This document shows, one piece after another, positions 12,797-25,828 of a DNA stretch of 64,000 bases (within the stretch, counting starts at the first letter, position 1; each line of letters begins with the position of its first letter). Under the pieces are notes generated by a model. That model was not told the DNA's origin and did no database searches. It saw nothing but the letters and a program-made list of their open reading frames with translations. The translations under genes were made by a program, and so were the position numbers. The stretch comes from Trochalopteron elliotii (taxonomy: Eukaryota; Chordata; Aves; Passeriformes; Leiothrichidae). The DNA lies in the NCBI GenBank assembly GCA_024734555.1, contig JANPWX010020040.1, forward strand, positions 610,161-674,160, in the 5' to 3' direction.

Positions 12797-13077
12797 TGTG
12801 GATGCTGAAACCCTGGTCAGATAGAATTTCCCGGGCATTGCTCTGGGGGAGGTGTGAGAAGATATTCCAAACAATTTTTAACCTCTGCACCTGCTGCTTG
12901 GCCAGCTTGTTTACTTGTAAAGATGTTTACAAAGAGATGTTAGTTTGAATGACCAATCACATCCAGGTGTATCGGAACACTATATAAAAAAGGTTTGCTT
13001 TCTAATAAACATTGCTATATGCCTTCCAAGATTTGGAGTCTTATATCGTTATTTGCTTTCCCAACTACATAATGATA
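12797..13077 (+). mobile_element. Putative solo LTR of an endogenous retrovirus
   Basis: The segment has a retroviral promoter layout: a CCAAT box at 12953, a TATA box (TATATAAAAAAG) at 12981, and an AATAAA signal at 13004, at roughly 25-bp spacings. It starts with TGTGG. The 6-bp word AGAAGT stands just before it (12791-12796) and again at 13078-13083, which would fit a target-site duplication. The proposed right end does not finish in CA; an ACTACA at 13064-13069 is an alternative end. No gag, pol or env sequence adjoins it, so it would be a solo LTR. The family is recalled as passerine and unverified. Confidence 0.7.
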
Positions 13078-13205
13078 AGAAGTGAACAGTATCTCTATAT
13101 TATTCATCCTGCTAAGTTATTAAATTAAAATTTATATTTAATGTAGAAAGATCTTAACATGTTGAAAGGGTGTGTACCTGCTTTTACCTTAACTCTGCAC
13201 CAACA

Positions 13206-13232
13206 ATTCCTAAGGGAAAAAACCTTAGGAAT
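13206..13232. repeat. Perfect inverted repeat, 10-bp stem, 7-nt loop
   Basis: The arm ATTCCTAAGG (13206-13215) is followed by a purine loop (13216-13222) and its exact complement CCTTAGGAAT (13223-13232). It is too short for a microRNA precursor and no function is evident. Confidence 0.9.
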
Positions 13233-14174
13233 GTTTTATGTTATGGCATTTGTTCTTCTTGAGATCTAAAAGTTATCCACCAATATTCAGTGAGAAGGAA
13301 AGACATTGCAGACCTGGTGTATCAATTTAATTTTCTTGGGTTTTTTAAAAGTTAGCTATGTTCACCTTTTCAATAAATTAGTTCCTTTGAATTTAACCTT
13401 TCTCTCTAATCCATCTGAGGCTTCTTCTCATAACTCACATCTGGAGGAACATTAGTGGATGCGAGTTTTCTCCCAGGGAGAGATATGCCATCTTCCTATT
13501 TTAAATCAGAAACTGGTTTTTCAAATTAGCCAAAGAAGACTGGCTCTGAGTGTCCTGAAAAATCCTTCAGTACACTCTCTGGATCTTTTGCTCTGCTTAA
13601 TTTAAATTAGGTAGAGTAGTAGAGGACTTAAAGGGAAAGGAAATAGTGAAAAAGAGCAGAATAGATATGTGTTTCTGCCCTTTCATTCACAAAAGAGGTG
13701 GACAATTTGTACAGGTCACTCTTTGTTGAAATAATTATTTTAATCTTAGAATAAAGTGAGCTGGATATAGATAGCAATGTGCAAATGAATTGAACAATCC
13801 AATATCCAGAATGGCCCAATTAACTTTTGGCAATAAGGAATTTTTTCTCTACACATGAATATATAGATATTTTCATCTTTCTACAAGACCAAGTTAAAAT
13901 GAATATTGTAATTTCTTACTGTACATACAGATTAGACCTGCACAGACTGAGTTTATGGCCTGTTTTCAAAGTCTCAAACTTCTTCCTGATAAAATAAATC
14001 ATTTAACTGTGTGTAGGGGAAAAAAAAAATATGCACTTCCTTACAATTAGAAGAGCAGAGAATGACTAAAGTGACTAGCAGAGTAGGATGTCAGCACCAT
14101 GCTTGGATCATTTTCAGTATATTGTCTACAAGTCAACATTGCCAAGCTATCATTGCCAGGTAGAGGTGTGTGGC

Positions 14175-14216
14175 TATATATATATATATAGACAGAGAGA
14201 GAGAGAGAGAGAGAGG
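14175..14216. repeat. Compound (TA)n(GA)n microsatellite
   Basis: About eight TA units (14175-14190) are followed by about twelve GA units, with one early C interruption, to 14216. Likely length-polymorphic. Confidence 0.95.
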
Positions 14217-17200
14217 GCACTGCTATAAGTGAATGAAAGGGGGAGATTGAGAAGCTAAAATGGGAGATGAGGATAGTAAGATGCTTGATAGGACTTTTCA
14301 GATGAGAAGACAGGAAATCATGTAGTAATCTTCAGGCTAAAGAGTAGACACATAGAAGGGCATATGCTAGTTTTCTACGATTCGTCTATAATAATGAATG
14401 ATAAACAGGAATATCATTCCCCACGTGAAGAATATTAAAGGATACTCAGTAAAATGACCATCACAAAAAAAATCTTATAAAAGGTACTTTATTGTGAAGC
14501 TCATTGTGAAAATATCATGATACAATCCAAATCGTAAACTATAGAACAGATGTAGCTTATTGGTGACTGGGTGGAATTACTAAATCTCTTGCAGCTTGAG
14601 GTTCATTGGGGATCTACACATTGATAGAGGAAAACTATGAGACTGTGTCAGTCTGTATGTTATGGTTTTGCTTCTATTCCTGTCTTAAGCTTTTTTTTGT
14701 TTTTTTTTTTCTTTCCCTGGGGAAAGTTGAGTCAGTTGTTTGGAATTGGCACACACAGTACAGCAGATAGTACCCTTTCATTTTCTCTACTTGGACTATT
14801 AATTAAGTAGAAAACTTCAGTCTGAAAGACTATCAGATAAATTCACAGGCTGATCAATATGATACTAAAGCCTAGCCAAAAATATCTGAAAGAAAATATA
14901 ATAGAGATTAAAAAAAAAAAGAATCCAACAAAAAATCACAACTACCAAGAGATTTATGGAAATTGAATAAAATTGTGTGAAACTTCTTGATTTTCATTCT
15001 TGATTACAATGTAGAGAATGTCCATGATATGCAATTGTGCATAAATTATTTCTTCCATTTTTACTTGAAAATAAGAACATTGTCATGTTTAATGACTACA
15101 TCAGACAGACCTAAAACAGAAAAAAAAAGTTTCTATTTTTTTTCTATTTAAATACCATCCTGAATGTGAAATGAAGGTCTTTGTCTGAAAGTAGGTGAAT
15201 GTATGTCTTGAGGCGGAAGACTGGCTTCTTAACTTTGACAACATCCAAACTCTTTTGCTGACATTTTACAATGGAAATATATCTTACTCAACTTAACTAT
15301 TTGCATACGTGGAAAAATCTAGGGTTTTTATCTGCTGATCAGATTTCAACGTTGACAGGGTGTATTCTCTCATATTGCCTCATCTAACCCACAGTAAAAG
15401 ACAGATATAAAATCTGAGGGATGGGGTGAATACTAAATGAACATTTTAGACAGATGGATTAAAATATAAAAAAAATATGGTTTAGATAATATTTTGGTCT
15501 TTTTAAGATTTATTTAATATTTTTTTATAATAAGTGAAATTCTGCTAAATACTAGGAGCAAAAATATATTAGACCAATACAGAGGAGAGGGACAACTCCT
15601 TAATTATAATACAGAACTCTACAAAATATCTTAATTGGAAAGGAAAGACTGACCACAATCCCAAGTGAAAGGTCTTGGATTTGATTAAACATTTAATAAA
15701 AATACTCTTCATAGGAAACTGCTGGCAGAGAAATTAGAAGTTTTCCTCTGATTTTCAGCTGGTAGCAGCCAACTCTGTGAAAAATACTTTTCTAAGAATT
15801 ACATCAAAATTCATAAAAACTCTCAAAAACTCTTATCACAGTTCTGATTATCATGGCTTTCTTAAAGAAAACTGAATCAGCTCTTTATTGGGAATAAACG
15901 TGAAGTGCAATAGTTCTGCTAAATGTAAATGAATATTTGCCTGTAGGGGATAGGAAATAGAGAATGCAGGAAAGGAAATGCAGCGGAAAAACAACCATGT
16001 CTACAAGGTAACTTATCACTTTAACATGAGAAATATAACCAGGAACTTTCTCTCATAGTGAAAATTTGTCAGTCTTCATTCCCACTAAATAACTCTCATT
16101 TTTGTATTGAGATATGTTCATAATATGAACTGGCTTTATTTTCTCCAAAAATAAAAGCTAGAGAATTTTTTATTTTATTTTTTACCGGAGTTACTCCTTG
16201 TACTATTTGAAATCCCAGCATTCCTTTCTGCCATAGAAATGAAACTATTTTTTCCAACCACTGTTAATTATGAAGGATCTCTTCAAGACCAGACCTGGTG
16301 TCTACATCACACCATGATTCATGGTCAGCAGCTGTCACATCCCCATGTAAAATGGAATACAATTAATTCTGTTTTAAAATGTATGCATATATAAATCATA
16401 GTGGAAAAGTCAAACGAGTTTCCAAGCACTATTAGTTTGTAACTTATAAAAGTTACTATAACAAGCAAGGGTAGACTTCACCTACATTTTAGTTGTGTTG
16501 ACTTGAGACACTGGTCCTTCAGTTTCAAGTATCCTTCAACCGTTTTCTTTTGCCTTCATCCTAATAGGTAGTTAAAAAAAATAAAAAGAGGGAGGAAAGA
16601 AAAAGGGGGGGTGGGAGAAAATTAGATTTCATTTCTCTAACCAACACTCTTCTGCCTTGCACAAAATTATGTTGGTCATGATATAGAACATCTTGTAGTA
16701 ATTCCAATTGCACAGTAAGCTAAAGTTCAGAATTCTGCTCATTTATTGTGTTTCCTGTTTATCTTTTATCTATTAATAATAAAAATAAAACTTACTTTCA
16801 TTATATATATTATATATAAAACATATTTGCTTATCATGATGACTGTGAGGAAAACAAAAAAGAGACTAAATACTTCAGAGGTTAAATCTGTTCTTATTTT
16901 TCTTTGTCTGGGTAAAGTTTTCACTTTCAGCCCTTCACTATGCTTCTGATTATGCAGAAACTTGATGAGGAAAAAGGAAAGGAACTACATTCATCATTAA
17001 TATATATATATATATGTAGCCTGAGAATGTTAGGCTTATGTTTCAGCTGGTTCTTTTTTATAGTTGGTGAGAGTATGCATGCATTCAGTCCTCATTCATT
17101 CCAGCTCCAAGGTACAAATAAGGTTAATAATAGGTAGAAAATTATTAATTGTTATAATAAACAGTGGCTGAGTATGCATCCATATCCTGCCTAAGTGTGA

Positions 17201-19641
17201 GAGCAGGTGTTGGTGTGAGATTACTCAAGTATTGAGTTGCTCACAAGAGAACACAAAAATACATGTTCCACAGATCCCAGATACGCTTCATCATATTTCT
17301 GAGCATCTTGTCTATGAATCAACTCTTTACACACATATATTCACTCAAAGCACACTTGTGACTTTTTTTTCTGCAATCACAGTAGAAACCATATAGAAAT
17401 TAGCAAAATCAGATAGACATGCTAATTTTGTTCAGCTGAAAAATAAAAACAGCTCTTAGCTCCTACAAAATAGGACGAAAAGTGAAGAAAAAGAAGTAGT
17501 GACAGTTATCAGAATGAAGGGCTGACTGTTAAAGAGTTTTGTTTTTCATACAATTATGAATTTTACTGCCTTGAGAAAAACAGTTTATTTTTCCCCTAAT
17601 TCACCAGACCCCAAACCACACTCAATTTTTGACCGCCCAGGAGCTGTGGTCAGGAATCTTTGGTCACTACACAGAACAAGAGTGTCCTTAAGTACATTCT
17701 AAATTGAATGTTCACCTGAACAAAGCTTACATGTCTATGTGCAATAAAAATTACGAACAGTGTAAAAGGTCCCTGGTAACCAATGCTGGAAGTATACAGT
17801 GAGGATATTAACAACCTGCTTCTTCAAGTACGTAAGTATGTATTTCTTAGTTTGCATTTCAGGACAGATTAGACTTAAGTTCCTCTTGTGATCCTGATTC
17901 CTGACTTCAATACTGACCAAGTCCTATTTCTATTAAAAAGAGTTGTCTTCCCTCTTTGGAAGGAAAATTGTGTGACAACATAAGAAAAAGAAAAAAATAA
18001 AACAATTCTAGAAAGAAAACGATTCAGTTCTAGGAGTATCTTTCACAGCAGAACTCAACTTCATCCCACAGTAAGGACCTGCCTAAAAGTCAGATGAGGC
18101 CAAGAGTAGATCCTTATCTTGACTTCATTTTTAGAGTAGCTTAGCTTTCATATGCTCCAAAAAGGATAAGATGATGGTACATTTCATCTTTACAATGTAA
18201 TTAAAGATTTATGCAGGGAACAAAACTCCAAATCCTTCCCTTACAATACATTCTTTGGAGTGTCATTCAAACTCATCCCTGAAATATATGTTTGTATTGT
18301 GGTTTTGTTCTGTGCGGGTATATCGTACATTAATTTTATTTCATTATCTCACTACAACCTGTACTGATTGTAAACTCACAGATGCTTGTCTAATCATATC
18401 AAAACTTTTTATTGTTCAGATTATGAGTACTTTGCTAGCTTTTTAAATTTCTCCCCATTATCTAAACCTCCTTTTTTATGTAAACTCTGCAATTTTATTG
18501 TATATTATGGAAATCTTTCTCTAATTTGATGTCATTCATTTTTAATTTTTTTTTTCAGTTTAACTATTGTGGCTAATTATACAGCAGATCCAAATCTGCA
18601 TGGATTTTGCAGGCTGCTGCTTTCCTCTCCAGTTCTTTAATTTTCTATTATCAGGCAAATTACTCTAGTGTTGATTGTTAGTCCCTTTTCCCCCGGCCTT
18701 GGCCTCATATGCAGATTACAATCAGCCGAGGTCCATCCACTGGGTCATTCTATAAATTTTTTCTCAAAAGACATTTCTTTACGCTTGATGGATTTCCATT
18801 TAACTCTTCCTTCAATGTCCACTGGGCCCCATGCTACATAAATCATTGAGAACAGTCCAACTTGCACTAGCTACCATGAAAGTCTCTCACTATTCTGCAG
18901 CTTTAGAGCTACTCAGCCCTCTAAACAGGGGACACTAAGTCTGCTCAGTACAGTTTCAACCTTGTCATACATCTGAATAGTTTGGCATCTGAATCACACT
19001 TGTATGAGCTTCTATCTTTATAGTTCTATAAAATTCGGTAGGAAGAGACAAAATTGTTTGATGACAAGACAACGGGAAAGCACTTTATCTCTTGCAGAAG
19101 TTATTCAGCCTCTATATAAACTCAGGCAGCTATTACCAAAATTGTAACTTGCATTTCAAAGATTTTTGTAGGAAAAAGATTCTTGAAAATTCTGCAGTGT
19201 TCACATGCCTCAAAAGCTGTATGATCACTTTCCTGCTTTCTCTCTTTCTCATTACCACTTAGATCATAACTGAATTCCTAAAAGTTCTGCATCACAGGAA
19301 GGAAGCAACAGCACCATGAACAATTTGAACACTACATAAAACTTCCCATGAGGTCTCTTCCATTCTCAGTTGCTGAGATTTGCTCTTTACGCATGATGGG
19401 CTTGATTCTTTGCAATCTTTGCAAGATTTTGGGGTAGAGACCCAGCAAAGTGCAAAGCACGTCATGGCAGCTGTTCTGCTTGCTGATCTGAATGCCCTGG
19501 CTTTGAGAGTAGATTTAAGTCAAAGTAGGTATTCTGTCTTACGTGTTCTTGAAAACCCCTCTGCTCCAGTGATGTGCTGAGAGCCGTGTGTGCAAGCAAG
19601 CTGAGTGCTTTTCATTCCAGGGAGAGAAATTCTCAAATGCA

Positions 19642-19671
19642 GAAACTGTAGCTTCTGAAACTGTAGCTTCT
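19642..19671. repeat. 15-bp exact tandem duplication
   Basis: The unit GAAACTGTAGCTTCT occurs at 19642-19656 and again at 19657-19671, followed by GAATC, which starts like a degenerate third copy. Confidence 0.95.
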
Positions 19672-20654
19672 GAATCAGTGTGAGGATCTATTATCCTAGA
19701 AGGCAGACCAGTTGCTTCCAGCCAATACATTTTGGACCTAGTCAGAGTAGAAATTACTGGAAAAAAAAATCAGGCTGGCATTTCACAGCTAATTGTGGGC
19801 TTGGCTATATGAAGTTTACAAAGGTTGAAATAAACCTGCTGTACAAATTTAAAATGAGTCATGCAGTAGTTCATTTTTCTTCCAACCCAAAATACATTAT
19901 TGTCAAGGAAGCCAAATGTGTTTTGATGTGCACATGTTATACAAAGTCCTACAGGATGTAACTGAATCACACTGAAAATTGTGAGAAGTGTGTTTTTCCT
20001 CCCATAAAGTCCTCACTGAAGGAAAATTGTCCAAAGTGCACATAATCAATGTGAAAGCATAGTTTACATTGGCTGTTAAACATGTCAAGCTCCATTAAAA
20101 CTGATGCTTCCCAAAGTTAGTGGAAAGAGCCACTCAGAGTATTATTTCTTTAAATAAGGAAAAAAATACAAAAACTCCATAAAACCACCTGTACTTAAGT
20201 TTTCAGATCCATCTTCAGTCAGGGTAGTATTACACTTGTAGAAGACTGAAACAGAGATGACCAGTGTGAGGGACTAAGTAGAGCTGCTGTGCCAAGCTGG
20301 GTTGTGTCTCACTTGTGTGCCTGCTTCATTAAACTTTACTGTGTTTCAGTTTTGTCATCACCAGAAGAGAGGAAAAACATCTAGTGCTGAGCAAATTTTT
20401 TTTTTTTTTTTTTTGTCACTGAGCTCTTTGCTTAACATTGTGTTTCATTCAGTGGAGGGAAATTGTCAATCCTGGCAGATGATTTGCGAAATTTACATTA
20501 GGTGTCTGAAATTGCTTAAATAAGTTTTGCCATGAAATGCTATTAATTTATACTGCTGTCTTTAGATAAGAGACGTGATACCATGAAAAGGCTACTGCCT
20601 ATGCTGTGAGCTTTGACTGTAGCATCCACACCAACCTAAAATAGCTTGAAGAAA

Positions 20655-20791
20655 CATCAAGGCCAGATTGGATGGGGCTTTGAGGAAACAAGTCCAAGGA
20701 GAGGTGTCCCAGCCCGTGGCAGTGGGCTTGGAACTGCATAACCTTTAAGGTCGCTTCCAAGACAAACAATTTGGTAATTTTCTGATTCTAT
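20655..20791 (+). mobile_element. CR1 3' end
   Basis: This matches the CR1 3' terminal region almost phrase by phrase: GGCCAGATTGGATGGGGCTT, then GGTGTCCCAGCCCGTGGCAG, then TTTAAGGTCGCTTCCAAGAC, ending in a decayed ATTCTAT tail at about 20785-20791. It is a 5'-truncated, inactive copy carrying only the end of the element. Confidence 0.92.
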
Positions 20792-21194
20792 CACTGGTTC
20801 AAGCCTCCAGCTGGGGAAAACTGGATTGCTCACAACTTCAGTGAATGATACTGATATTTAGCAGAGGAGAATCTCTCCTCTCTTTCTTGAAGTCACTGGC
20901 TTTGCTTTTCTATTTCTCATATTTTAAAAACAGATATGGTTTGAAATGTTTTTGATGGTTTGATCTCATAGCATCTATATCTTCCTCTCAAAGAGAAGCA
21001 GGGAGGGCAGGCATCGATCTCTTCTCTCTGGTGACCAGTGGTGGGGCCTGAGGGAATGGCCTAAAGTTGTGCCAGGAGAGTTTTCTTTTTTGTTGTGACT
21101 TCCTGATCACAGCACTGAGCCTGGCAGAGCTCAAGAAATATTAGGAACAATGCTCTTAGGCCCATGGCTGGATTCTTAGAGTTCTTATCAGAGC

Positions 21195-21241
21195 AAGGAC
21201 CTGGAATTGATGGTCCTTATGGATTCCTTTCAACTCAACAC
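21195..21241 (+). mobile_element. CR1 3' tail remnant
   Basis: The phrase GGAATTGATGGTCCTTATGG, followed by ATTCCTTTCAACTCAAC, corresponds to the CR1 3' UTR text about a tract 'gatgatcctt...gtcccttccaactcag'. Only about 47 bases are recognisable and the octamer tail is missing, so the call rests on one phrase. Confidence 0.55.
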
Positions 21242-21623
21242 AACACCTCACTATTGTTTGTCACAGTTGTTTTGAATGCTAAATACCAACAGTTACACAT
21301 TTTCAAGGGACACTGGGAAAGTACCTGGCAGGGAAATCCTTCTCAGACAACTGGATACTGAGACATTGTCCAGGCTTAAGAATCTTTTGAACCCCATGTG
21401 CTAAGGGTCTCAGAAAGGACAGAAAGATACTTTTCTTTATTTCCTCTACTTGCCCTCGTCTTTTATCCTTCATGAGACATTTTCTTTACACCTCTGTCAG
21501 AAACAGGACACTGGGCTGTGCAGACCTCTGGTCTGATTTATTTTAGCAACCCTGATGTTCATAAGTATTCAGGTCACAGGCTGTGTTTGTTTGTAAGCAC
21601 TGGCAAATATGACTATTTCTCTG

Positions 21624-21650
21624 AAGTCTGGAGAGAACATCTCCAGACTT
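21624..21650 (+). repeat. Perfect hairpin, 11-bp stem, followed by T run
   Basis: AAGTCTGGAGA (21624-21634) and TCTCCAGACTT (21640-21650) are exact complements around the 5-nt loop GAACA. A T run follows at once. It looks like a bacterial intrinsic terminator, but in a vertebrate genome that has no expected meaning. Confidence 0.9.
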
Positions 21651-23162
21651 TTTTGAGCTTCTTTGTTTTTTTAAAAAGGTTGTAATCCTGAGAACACACA
21701 GAGTTTCCATATTTACCTGAATTTTGACATAGCAAAAATATCAAACCAATACATGATTGCTTATATAAGAGTTATATGTATGCTAACTTCAAATCTTAAT
21801 CAGAAGATTAAACTCCGTTATCTTGATGCAAAATTTGTCTAATTCTATCTCACTAGTTTCTCCTCTCAATTACACTGGTTCAAAGCTGGTGAGTTGGACT
21901 ATTTTATTGCCACAGTGTTATTATACTAGAGAATTAAACTAACTGTGAAAAAATACAGATAATATTTGAGTTAATACTCAGTTGGGAAGAATGGATTTTG
22001 ATTAAATTTAAAACTGTTTCTACATGGCAAAAAATACATTCAAGAGTGGTTACACACATAAGGATTCACAAATAGGGACAGAATGCAAGCAGGGAAAGAA
22101 AGAAGGAAAATATCATGTTCAGGGATTATTGCCAATTGCAGGTATTCAGTGGAAAAATAGTACCTGAACACTTCCTTAAGGTGATATTTTCACTGTCAAT
22201 ATCACTAGTGGGTTGTCAAGACCACTTGATTAAGGGGTCTGAATTTGCTTTTGTACACATTTTGGGGAGAAAAACTATTCCCTTTGACACTGAGGGCTTG
22301 AGTCAGAATTTGGGATGACACGAGTCCATGAATAGCCACTGAAATCTACGACCTTGCTCTGGATACAGCTTTCAGCAGTTTTAAAAATTGGATTAATCTA
22401 GAAGTCAATTTTACATAGTAAATAACAAAGAATTCTATGGGAAAATATTTCATTGGAGTGGTAGGGAATTAGACTTATGAAAGGGATTTCAGTGTGTCCA
22501 AAGTATTGGGAAACTAGAACTATGGGATCATCAGGGATCCATTCAATGTGATGTTTCTGCAGAAATGAAACATTAAGATTGCATATAATGCAATCCATGC
22601 AAAGTACCTATCCATAATTCCATGACTATCCCCATTTCTCTCTCTCAAAAAAAAAAATCTAATAGATAGATGTGTTTCAGCAACAAAACATCAGCTATGT
22701 GTATAACAACAACACAAAGAAAGGTTTACCCCATATTCTTTCTCTCACCATTACTTCTTTGTCTTTGATTCCCTTCCATCTGCACAGTCTTGTTTCCATA
22801 ACTCCTATCTTCTCCTGATTTCAATCTCCTTGCCTTGCTTTTTTTACAAGATCATCTATACATCTTGGAGTGTTTTTGGTTTTTGGGTTTTTTTACCTTG
22901 GCAGCAGAAATCCTAGGATTAAAGTTCATTGTGGAATAAAAATACCTTTCTCTGAACACATAAAAAAGATAATGTCCTGGTACCTTTACCTACATTGTCT
23001 CGCTTTCTCCTGTCATTATGGATTTGTTTTTGATTGAAAGATTTTTAGAGTAGCTTCTATCCAGCCAAGGAAGTACTGTTTTTCATTGGGGTTTCAAAAT
23101 GCTCCAAGGTTTTTTGCCTTGTTTCTTTAATGGGTATTTGACTCAATACATATCACCTTAAG

Positions 23163-23240
23163 TTTTTGGGGGGGTTTTTTGTTGGTTTTTTTTTTTTTGG
23201 TTGGTTTTTTTTGTTTGTTTGTTTGTTTGTTTGTTTTTTA
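23163..23240. repeat. G/T-rich low-complexity tract with (GTTT)n
   Basis: G runs and T runs (TTTTTGGGGGGG, GGTTGG) lead into about seven GTTT units at 23213-23236. One strand has only G and T. Confidence 0.93.
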
Positions 23241-23933
23241 TTTGCTTTTGTGTTTCTGTATTGAGTGTTCTGTTGAGGGAAGGAGTTTTGGTGTGCATGT
23301 TGTGTTAATACAGTTAGAGGTAAATTAGAGGATAGAAGGCTTCATTTAATTGTAACAGGAGTGAAGTCTTTGAGGTTGGATTTGACTGCTCCCAGTGTCT
23401 GTTTGTTTGTTTTTTTCTGCTTCATGAAATACTCCAGGGGAGTGGGACTGCCTTTCACCACTGCTGGGTAATGAGCTGTTCTGAAGATGTAAACCCCAGA
23501 TGAGGAGATGTTCCATATTGATTCTATTGGAACTGGTATCCAAATAAGATTCTTGAGTATAGCTGTTACTAAAGGTTGCAAATATTCCCTGTTTTAGTTA
23601 CATTTCAGTGATAAGTGAGTAACAGTAAATTAGCTTACCAAATCTGATTCTGAGCTATCTGTAACTGTCTTTGTAACTCGTAGAGAAAATAAGTGGGGTT
23701 TTTTTGAGATAAACTAGACGTAGATAAACTGCCTGGTTTTGGATAACACTTATGGACTTGATAGCTCAAGGAAGATACTATGTAAGAACTAATTTTCAGT
23801 TTGTCAATAACCCTCTATCCAACACAATACATAAACAGATGAGCAGGGTCTTCACTGTGGTATACTTGATGCTATGGACTTCTCTATGGTAAGTGATGTA
23901 AGTAAGAATTATAAACTCATATTTCTTTTTCTG

Positions 23934-24126
23934 ACTTTTTTTTCCTTTTCTCCTTTCTTTTTATAGTTTTTTCCCTTTTTAAAAATTTTATTATCTTTTT
24001 CTTTTTTTCCTTTTGTAATTTCTTTTTTTTTCTTTTGTAATTTCTCTCTTTTTTCTATTCTCTTTTTCTTTGTTTTTCTTGCCTCTTTTTTCTTCCATTT
24101 TTTTTTCTTTTTTTTTCTTTTTATAT
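23934..24126. repeat. T-rich pyrimidine low-complexity block
   Basis: About 190 bases of T with scattered C and very few G or A. An internal direct repeat of CTTTTGTAATTTCT near 24010 and 24034 suggests growth by local duplication. The Lys-rich reverse-strand frame of 79 codons is only its translation. Confidence 0.9.
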
Positions 24127-25803
24127 AAACCTGTTCATTCTTTCCCATGAACTCAATTCAGTTTTAATTATCCAGAAAGGACAGCCATGTATTGCAGATG
24201 CTGAGACCATCATCTTAAAGTCCTGATTAGTTGCCTTCTGTGGCATGAACTATAGCTGCTTACTTAGAGGTTATTTTAGACCAAATGGAAGGCACCTACC
24301 CACATGAACCTCTCCACCTACACTAGATTATGTCGTCTAATGCCTCTTTGTCTTCAATGTACCTAATTACTCTTAGAAACATGAAACAAGATTATACACT
24401 GTCCCAGTACTTCCTTTTAGCTAGAAAACACCTATTAGCTAATGCTGTTAGAGGAATTTTGGATAGTATCATTCCACCAAAACCAGCAGAGATATGTAAT
24501 TTTAAACCTACTGGGGATTCACCAGTGTTCAGATCAGGGAATAGTCTCAAGATCCAGGTGGTGAAAATCTACAAGTGTACTCAACAGTGTGTAGCAGCCT
24601 GTGTTTTATTTCCTAGTGGTTTTTGGGGTTTTTTTTCACTGTGTTTTATTTCACAGTGTGTCCAGTGATTAAACACTACAAAAAAAAAACCTTCAAAGGT
24701 AATTAAGAATGTTTGCCTGATCATAGAAATTCTTTCTGGTGTCAATATTTTGTAGAAAAAATATAGTGACCCAGTCTGCATTGTTGGTAAATGGATGATG
24801 GGACATATTCAATCCAAGTAAAATATCTATATCCAAAAGTCTAGGTCGTTTGACTTTCCCACCTTGAGTAGAGATTGCTTTTATGAACTACTATCAGTGA
24901 AATGAATTTACCTTCATGTTCTGTTGACTCAGTGTGAACCAGGTAGCCAAACATTTTTTGAGAAATGGATTTATATAGTAAAAAGGTCATGTCTTCAACT
25001 ATTTTTTCCTAAAAAGGGGAAATATTCCTTGTACAAACAGAATTGAAATTTAAAAAATTTCAAAATTACTTGTGCAACTTTGAGATTCATCAGTCCTTAT
25101 ATGGTTCCTTGTATGGCTGATTAGACATAATCTAACTATAAAAAATAAAACTCAAAATGGGAACAACCTTGGAAGAAAAATGGATTTTAAAGTTTGTAAA
25201 CAAATATCCCTACAGCCTGAAAAGGATAGATAGGCAAAAGTTGCATGTTATTTTGTTTTCCATCTTGTTTGAGCCTATCATTGAAACCTTACTGTTTCTT
25301 CCTTCTTGTATCCCATTAAAATCTTCCCAGCCTGGTTCATGGTTCTGTTGTCAACAATCAATTCTCTGTCTCCTAGTGATCTTATTTTAATATTTGCATG
25401 CAGCTATTGTTCAGTCTTCATTTTACTAAGCTGATACATATTGACTTGCTATCACAGAGACCACAGAAATAAGTTCTTAAGCAGAGTTCTGAGATCTTTC
25501 GTGATAGCATATTTTAGCAAACTGAAAGTTTTAGTCTCAAAGTGGAAAGGATTTTTTTTTCCCTCGCTGGTACTCTAACATCTCTAATTTGTCTTTGAAG
25601 CTTCTTCATTTCTCCTAAGGAAATCTGGAAAAAAAGTCCCGAGAAACCTTTTGGTGTGGTGTACTTTTTGTTTATAAATGAAAATCATTAGAGTGTATAT
25701 TATTTCCCTTGTTTTCTTGTAACTTACCCTCTTGGACTTGACTGCTGTGACACAAGCTTCAGGAGCAAGGCCTTGGCTTCCATTGGTCTGAAAGCATTCT
25801 TGA

Positions 25804-25828
25804 CTTTAAAAACATTATGTTTTTAAAG
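25804..25828. repeat. 25-bp perfect palindrome
   Basis: CTTTAAAAACAT (25804-25815) and ATGTTTTTAAAG (25817-25828) are exact complements around a single T at 25816. It may be a cruciform-prone site; no known element is recognised. Confidence 0.9.

Larger units (their letters stand above)
13084..20654. other. AT-rich unique sequence, no gene seen
   Basis: No gene or RNA is supported. It contains a perfect 10-bp stem-loop (13206-13232), a TA/GA microsatellite (14175-14216), short AT repeats near 16800 and 17000, a 15-bp tandem duplication (19642-19671), and a stretch at 18540-18760 with CNE-like texture. Frames up to 93 codons have no recognisable domain. Confidence 0.6.
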
